A DNA stretch of 64,000 nt, taken from positions 332,814 through 396,813 of the forward strand of contig JAKSGN010000001.1 in the NCBI GenBank assembly GCA_024180945.1, read 5' to 3'. The notes below the pieces were generated by a model. The model worked only from the letters and a program-made list of their open reading frames with translations, had not been told where the DNA came from and made no database searches. A program made the translations under genes and the position numbers. The DNA is from Macrophomina tecta. Its lineage: Eukaryota; Ascomycota; Dothideomycetes; Botryosphaeriales; Botryosphaeriaceae. Shown here piece by piece: positions 60,085-64,000 of the stretch (position 1 is the stretch's first letter; the number at the start of each line of letters is the position of its first letter).

Positions 60085-62462
60085 ACAAGATGATGGACGA
60101 TTTCATGGTCCGCGGCAGCGACAGCCCGATGCAGTGGTTTTTGGATTTGCGGGCGTATGGTATGAAGATTCATTTCAACACAACGGCGAAAGGGCACGTC
60201 GGGTGGAGGGATAGAGATGTGTTGGAGTACAAGAACATATCGTTCAGCATGGCGCAGTTCCGCGGGATGGTACACGGTTTGGCGCAGACGACGGCGCAGG
60301 TGTTGGTCGAGGATTTGTTGTTTTGCAAAAGCCGGCGGGAGGTGCCCGCGGTGCCGTGGCATTCGATGCATGACGACCCGACAAACGGCCGTCGAGGGTG
60401 GAATTTTTTGCAGGATCAGCGCAACAGATTCCCCGTGGACGGGAGGTCGTGGTTGTTCGAGCAGATTATGCAGAACGGCGCGGTCAGAAAGCGGTTCACC
60501 CGGCAGGGGACGGCGTCGGGGTTGAGCCGCGAGGCGGTATCGGATTGGATGAGCCGGGTTGCGGCGTTTAAGGAAAAGTTATTGGTGTTGATGCACATAA
60601 CGGGCGGGCAGCCGGCGAGAGGGCCGGAGATATTAAGCATCAGGCACAGCAACACGGCGGAGGCGGGGCACCGGCATATTTTCATCGAAGACGGGATGGT
60701 CGTGTTTGTTACGCGGTATCACAAGGGGTACGCGTTGCAGGGAGATGTCAAGATCATTCACCGGTATTTACCGCGCGAGGTGGGCGAGTTGTTGGTGTGG
60801 TATTTGTGGTTGGTTTTGCCGTTTCAGCAGAGAATTGAGGTGTTGATACGAGGCAAGCAGCAGCAGGGGCAGCGGCAGGGGCAGCAGCAGGAGCAACAGC
60901 AGGAGCAACAGCAGGAGCAGCAGCAGGAGCAACAGCAGCAGGAGCAGGAGCAGTCGCCGCCGTTGTCCGCGCATTTATGGGCAGCCGAGCCCGGGGGCAA
61001 GAAGTGGACGACGGAGCGGATGAGACAGGCGATTAAGCGGGAGACAGCAGCGGGGTTAGGGCATGAAGTCACGGTGCGGGCGTATCGTGATATCGCGATA
61101 GCAATCAGCAGGCAGTGGATCCGCGGGCCGACGGCGTTCAGGCAGGACGATGGAGAGGGAGACGATAGCGAGCAGCGGCAGGATGAGGACGGCATGGCGG
61201 CGGCGATCGCGGACGCGCAGGCAGGGCACACGTCGCACGTGGCGGGAATCGTATATGCGAGGGGAATCATGGAGCAGTTGGGGTGGGTGGCAGAACGAAG
61301 GCAGCAGTTCCGGGCGTGCAGCGTCGATTGGCACCGATTTTTAGGATTCGAACCGACGGGTCAGGCAGACGAGCGGAACGAGGCGGCGGATAGCAAGGCG
61401 ACGAGCAAAAAGCGCAAGCGGTGCCCGTTCGAGGAGGAGGCGGAAGAGGAGCGGTTGGATCGTTGGATCCGGTTAAACAAGATGAATGCCGAGGAACAGT
61501 TGCGGCAGTTGGTGGGTAAGGAGGCGGTTTTCCGCAGCGTGCAGGAGCCGGCATTGGATGCGATCAAGGCAGGGCACAGCCCCGTGGTGGCAGTGATGCC
61601 GACGGGGGCGGGCAAGAGCGTGTTATTCACATTGCCGGCGTGGGCAGAACCCGGTGGCACGACAGTAGTAGTGGTGCCGTTGAAGTCGTTGCGGAAGGAT
61701 ATGAAGCGGCGGTGCGATGAGGCGGGGGTGCGGTGCGCGGTATGGGGCGGCAGGCGGCAGGCGGATGCGGAGTCGATCGTGTTGGTGACGCCGGAGGCGG
61801 CGGTGGGCGAGGAGTTCGGGACGTTTTTAAAGCGCATCAGGCGGACGAGGCAGTTGGACCGTATCGTGGTGGACGAATGTCACGTCGTGTTGAACGATAG
61901 GGTGGATTTTCGGAAGCATTTGCAGCAGTTGGGCAAGTTGGCGGGAGTAGAGACGCAGATGATATTATTAACGGCGACATTGCCGGCGGCGGAGGAGAGC
62001 AGGTTGTATAAAAGGATGGGATGGAGGGCGGACGAGGTAAAGATGTTTAGGGGGTCGACGGTGCGGAAGAACGTGCGGTATCGGGTGGTTGGCAGGAAGG
62101 AGAGTAGTAGGAAGGAGCAGGAGGATTTGGTAGCGGAGTTAGTGGATCGGGAGTTGAGGGCGTCGGCGGAGGGGAAAGTAGTAGTTTATTGCAAGACGCG
62201 GGGGGAGGTGGAGCGGTTGGCGAAAGCAGGCCGGTTCGCGTGCGAGGAATTCCGGGCAGACATGAGCGAGCGGCGAAAGGACGAGGTGTTGGAGGATTTC
62301 CGAGTGGGTAGAGAACGGGTGGTAGTGGCGACGAGCGCGTTGGGGATGGGGATCGATATACCGGGCATCAGGTTGATCGTGCACGCGGGCGAGCCGCGTA
62401 GCATGATGGATTACGGGCAGGAGAGCGGCAGGGCGGGGAGAGATGGCGGAAGAAGCGAGGCG
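60072..62462 (+). CDS. Tyrosine-recombinase-like plus RecQ-type helicase protein (ORF2), C-terminus cut
   Basis: About 797 residues up to the junction at 62462; the frame runs on into the next unit to 62495. The first in-frame ATG is at about 60090. About residues 175-400 hold HITGGQPARGPEILSIRHSN, RYHKGYALQGDVKIIHRYL, VRAYRDIAIAISRQWI and HVAGIVYARG, in the order Arg, Lys/His, RH-like and Tyr of tyrosine recombinases. This is a tentative reading. A polyglutamine tract (about 262-295) lies inside. The helicase follows: motif I MPTGAGKS (about 508), II DECH (about 600), III LLTATLP, IV VVYCKTRGE, V VATSALGMGIDIP, VI QESGRAGRDG. It ends just after motif VI where the next unit begins, so the RecQ C-terminal part is missing. 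Confidence 0.8.
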
Positions 62463-64000
62463 GCCAAACCGAAAGGAGTGAATCGACCGTTATAAGGGTC
62501 GATTCAGGTCCCATACAAAATTAAGGTTTAGGGTTAGGGTTACGAGTACGGTCGATTGAGTACGGTCGATTCAGAAAAAAGATGTCGGATTCGCGTTAAA
62601 TTAAGATATGTTGCAGAGCGCGGTTAGGCGATAAGAATTTTTGCGTATGACATGCCCGCCCGATCGCGTGTTCGAGCGTAATTTGGCAGTTGGGGTAAGT
62701 TAGGGTAAGGTTGATGGGGTAAGAGCGGCCCGAGCGCGGTAGTGGTTAAAGAGCGCGCATTCGCCGGGTAGGCACGCAGCGCGCGAACGTGCAGCAGGCG
62801 CCGAGTCAGAGAGTTAAGAGCAAGGGTTAAAGTAGTTAGTTCGATAGCAAAGGGTGGTTTCCCGCATCAACGCAGCGAAAGAATAAGCAGATAGCAGCGA
62901 AATAACGAGCATGCAGCAAGCGCAAGTCAACATGGCCGAAACAGCGGAGTATTTTCATCATTTAGGGTTAGGAGAATTTGGAGTCGTCGTGTGCAAGGAG
63001 TGCCGGCACGCGGTGTGGCCGGATCAGGTGGCAGGGCATTTGCAGGGCAGACATCACGGCATCAGCGGAAAGAACGCAGAGGCGATCGCGGAGGAGGTCG
63101 TGGCGTTTGCCGGATTAATCAGGTCCCCCGGAGAATTTCAGGCGCCCGCAGGCATCGACAGGCCGATCCCGGAGTTGCCGTTGCATCAGGACGGGTTAAT
63201 GTGCGAGTTACAGCCCGACGGGTGCCGGTATATTTGCCGGGACAGAATGACGATGAAGAAGCATTGGCGCATCGAGCATCAGTGGTCGGCCGGCAGCCGA
63301 AAGGGCGGGTCGGGCAAGAGCAAGGGCGAGCGGGTCGAGAGGCGGTTTCAGGAAGCAGTGAGGCGGGTGCATTGTCAGCGATTTTTCACGAGCCGGCACG
63401 GATCGCAGTATTTCGAGGTGCAGCAACCGGCAGAGGAAGAGAATGGAACGCGCGAAGACGGCAACGGCGGCAGCAACGATAGTAGCAGGGACACGTGGAC
63501 GCGGGCGTGGCAGCAGATGCAGGCCCGGTTCGAGCAGGCCGAGAAGGAGGCAGCCGCCGTCGTTCAGGACGCCGAGAGGGATCAGGCGAACCCGTGGTTG
63601 GAGCGGACGCAGTGGCAGAAGTATTTGGCCGGCAAGAACCGCGAGGATTTGTCGCGGTGCATCGTCAAGCCGGGCGGCGAGGAGGACGAAAAGAAGAACA
63701 GACGATGGAAGCCCGCCGATAAGGAAAAAGACGATCCGAACGAGCCGATCGAGACGGCCGTGTGGCAGGCGATGGAGGACGTTGCCCGCATTAGTCAGGA
63801 GAGCGTGGCGAAGCGGGCGGGCGTGTCGATGCGGATGCAGGCGATCAGGACGGAGAAGCATCAGACCCGATATCAGCCGTTGCAGCCGTATATGGACGAG
63901 GAATCGATCAAGGACCGTGCCCGGTCGTGGGAGCAGGTGTTGATGTTTTTTATGCGGACGCAGCGGCAGCACGATTGGGACAGCCCGGCGTACAAATTCA
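62463..64000 (+). mobile_element. Telomere-linked helicase-type unit, copy 3 (runs off window)
   Basis: Starts CCAAACCGAAAGGAGTG directly after the cut helicase of copy 2. It has one site block, the telomere-like tract, the leader and ORF1, nearly identical to copy 2 (only about two differences noticed, e.g. GAGGGGG versus GATGGGG in the leader). No CT on the plus strand. The array therefore continues to the right. Confidence 0.93.
62911..64000 (+). CDS. OrsD-type zinc-finger protein (ORF1 of copy 3), partial
   Basis: Starts MQQAQVNMAETAEYFHHLGL (the inner MAETAE start is at 62932) and is open to the window edge. It matches the ORF at 58447 except for Lys to Gln at residue 5 as far as compared. 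Both fingers and QPLQPYMDEESIKDRARSWE are present. The 3' part and ORF2 lie outside. Confidence 0.93.
   Translation, partial: MQQAQVNMAETAEYFHHLGLGEFGVVVCKECRHAVWPDQVAGHLQGRHHGISGKNAEAIAEEVVAFAGLIRSPGEFQAPAGIDRPIPELPLHQDGLMCELQPDGCRYICRDRMTMKKHWRIEHQWSAGSRKGGSGKSKGERVERRFQEAVRRVHCQRFFTSRHGSQYFEVQQPAEEENGTREDGNGGSNDSSRDTWTRAWQQMQARFEQAEKEAAAVVQDAERDQANPWLERTQWQKYLAGKNREDLSRCIVKPGGEEDEKKNRRWKPADKEKDDPNEPIETAVWQAMEDVARISQESVAKRAGVSMRMQAIRTEKHQTRYQPLQPYMDEESIKDRARSWEQVLMFFMRTQRQHDWDSPAYKF

Larger units (their letters stand above)
57905..62462 (+). mobile_element. Telomere-linked helicase-type unit, copy 2 (full length of window array)
   Basis: Order: 47-bp site block three times; TTTAGGGTTAGGGTTACG at 58063; two half-sites; a 5' leader of about 340 bp; ORF1 (zinc finger); ORF2 (recombinase-like and RecQ helicase). 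It ends inside the helicase at 62462, where the next unit begins. The + strand contains no CT dinucleotide that I could find. It is GC-rich and differs sharply from the flanking LINE in composition. Confidence 0.85.

Noticed and set aside
57905..64000. Ordinary RIP as cause of the missing CT
   Set aside because: RIP mainly changes CA to TA on both strands and makes DNA AT-rich. Here CA and AG are frequent, the DNA is GC-rich and the effect is on one strand.
1..64000. tRNA, rRNA or other structured RNA genes
   Set aside because: No cloverleaf-like or rRNA-like sequence was noticed by eye; a covariance-model search would be needed to exclude them.

Overview
The window reads as subtelomeric DNA of a filamentous ascomycete (Pezizomycotina). 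The evidence is short GT-AG introns (about 40-66 nt) with CTNAC/CTNAT branch sites, TTAGGG-type telomere-like repeats, AT-rich blocks with many C-to-T/G-to-A changes (RIP-like), and typical fungal transposons: pogo/Fot-type elements, Tad-like LINEs, gypsy LTRs and a hAT element. No rRNA, tRNA or CRISPR array was seen.

Layout. 1-12.4 kb: a LINE ORF1 fragment, a cluster of five pogo-type elements (one intact, one nested inside another), and one clean host gene, a Baeyer-Villiger-type flavin monooxygenase (3502-5379). 12.4-27 kb: a quieter island of small host genes, mostly unrecognised. Several are visible only after splicing (13911-15178, 15551-16115, 16394-17118, 19232-19899, 20217-20733, 23296-24129, 25010-27006). 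The last is split by a solo LTR with a perfect 5-bp target duplication. 27-34 kb: a nest in which a LINE sits in an LTR next to a pogo fragment. 34-40.8 kb: AT-rich decayed repeats containing two secreted-protein genes (36133, 39184) and a foldback MITE. 40.8-52.7 kb: two old OrsD-type zinc-finger/recombinase-like genes (one split by a hAT element, one full of stops), a nearly complete LINE, then the start of a young telomere-linked helicase unit. 52.7-57.9 kb: a gypsy element inserted in that unit and cut short by a LINE fragment. 57.9-64 kb: a head-to-tail array of young units, each with a hairpin site, a telomere-like repeat, an OrsD zinc-finger ORF and a recombinase-like plus RecQ-type helicase ORF.

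Most notable result. From 57905 to the window end (about 6.1 kb, coding and non-coding alike) I could not find a single CT dinucleotide on the + strand, although AG is abundant. The related unit at 51561-52734 has one. This one-strand exclusion begins and ends exactly at the unit boundaries. The units also carry a loxP-like arrangement (10-bp inverted arms, 8-bp spacer, extra direct half-sites). Its one variable base changes in concert in both arms and all half-sites between two lineages. Together with a tyrosine-recombinase-like segment and a helicase, this suggests an undescribed site-specific mobile element living at chromosome ends. The function is inferred; the sequence patterns are direct.
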